Part shown: in pieces, positions 57,510 through 57,625 of the stretch
How positions within the stretch are numbered: position 1 is the first letter of the stretch
Layout: every line of letters begins with the position of its first letter
Assembly (NCBI RefSeq): GCF_035645195.1
Contig: NZ_DASQNA010000021.1
Span: forward strand, 1-57,625
Length of the DNA: 57,625 bases
Origin: Paenibacillus sp.
GTDB taxonomy: Bacteria > Bacillota > Bacilli > Paenibacillales > YIM-B00363
Direction of reading: 5' to 3'
The notes under the pieces: model-generated
Seen by the model: only the letters and a program-made list of their open reading frames with translations
Told to the model about the DNA's origin: nothing
Database searches by the model: none
Program-made: the position numbers and the translations under genes

Positions 57510-57625
57510 GCTTGGCGGCGTCCTACTCTCCCGGGACCCTGCGGTCCAAGTACCATCGGCGCTGGAAGGCTTAACGTTCGTGTTCGGGATGGGTACGCGT
57601 GGTTCCCTTCCGCCATTACCACCAA
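57510..57625 (-). rRNA. rrf: 5S ribosomal RNA (5' end at or just beyond the window edge)
   Basis: The reverse complement begins TTGGTGGTAATGGCGG and contains the conserved 5S blocks ACCCATCCCGAACACG, TTAAGCCTTCCAGCGCCGAT and GGAGAGTAGG, ending GCCGCCAAGC, which pairs with the 5' end. About 116 bases are present, so only the first one or two bases may be missing. The 23S and 16S genes of this operon should lie to the right of the window. Confidence 0.96.

Overview
The window looks like chromosomal DNA of a GC-rich, endospore-forming member of the Paenibacillaceae (Paenibacillus/Cohnella-like; genus not resolvable by eye). The reasons are near-universal GGAGG-type ribosome binding sites, two alpha/beta-type small acid-soluble spore proteins, a candidate gamma-type SASP, a Spo0E-like phosphatase, a YjcZ-type sporulation peptide, S-layer-homology (SLH) proteins, and Firmicutes families such as YktB, YfhH and SpeA. 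I see no insertion sequence, prophage, CRISPR array or tRNA. The only RNA genes are a 5S rRNA cut by the right edge and a cyclic-di-GMP riboswitch. No gene-free stretch exceeds about 300 bases.

Layout. 1-6.2 kb: start of 6-phosphogluconate dehydrogenase, YktB, two tandem MFS exporters, and an SpeA-type decarboxylase with a clear sigma-A promoter and terminator. 6.2-20.7 kb: small conserved genes (DUF3055, DUF1885, DUF1292, Spo0E-like, MBL hydrolase, DUF3892, GNAT), a c-di-GMP riboswitch with a terminator in front of a PilZ gene, a CE7 esterase paired with a sensory-rhodopsin-transducer-like (ASRT) protein, duplicated SASP genes, an amidase, an array of three hairpins, YjcZ, a TRIC-type channel, an SLH protein and a degenerate HD-GYP protein. 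20.8-32 kb: a chemoreceptor-like protein, DinB, a TIGR01777 epimerase-like protein, hydrolases, VOC and GNAT enzymes including a FosB-GNAT fusion, an ankyrin protein and an intact HD-GYP protein. 32-41.5 kb: a glycerate module (reductase and kinase) with an AraC regulator and a large FAD oxidoreductase, a CBO0543-like membrane protein, a CYP152 peroxygenase and the psuK-psuG pseudouridine pair.

41.5-56 kb is the most coherent part. A minus-strand Tad/Flp pilus operon (flp, tadV, tadE, tadG, cpaB, cpaE, cpaF, tadB, tadC) is followed, after a terminator, by a co-directional row of envelope genes: GH18-SLH, a lipoprotein, an NlpC/P60 lipoprotein, a subtilase-SLH lipoprotein and a LysM protein. 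A copper-amine-oxidase-N-like 'stalk' domain recurs in at least five proteins of the window and is even fused to the front of TadB. A DUF192 gene is divergent from flp. The window ends with a repeat-rich SLH lipoprotein convergent with the rRNA operon.

Working together: c-di-GMP signalling (riboswitch, PilZ, two HD-GYP proteins), a chemoreceptor, the Tad pilus and a set of wall-anchored hydrolases suggest a surface-attachment and envelope-remodelling theme. The spore genes and general metabolism are ordinary for the family. All functions are inferred from reading the sequence; no database search was run.
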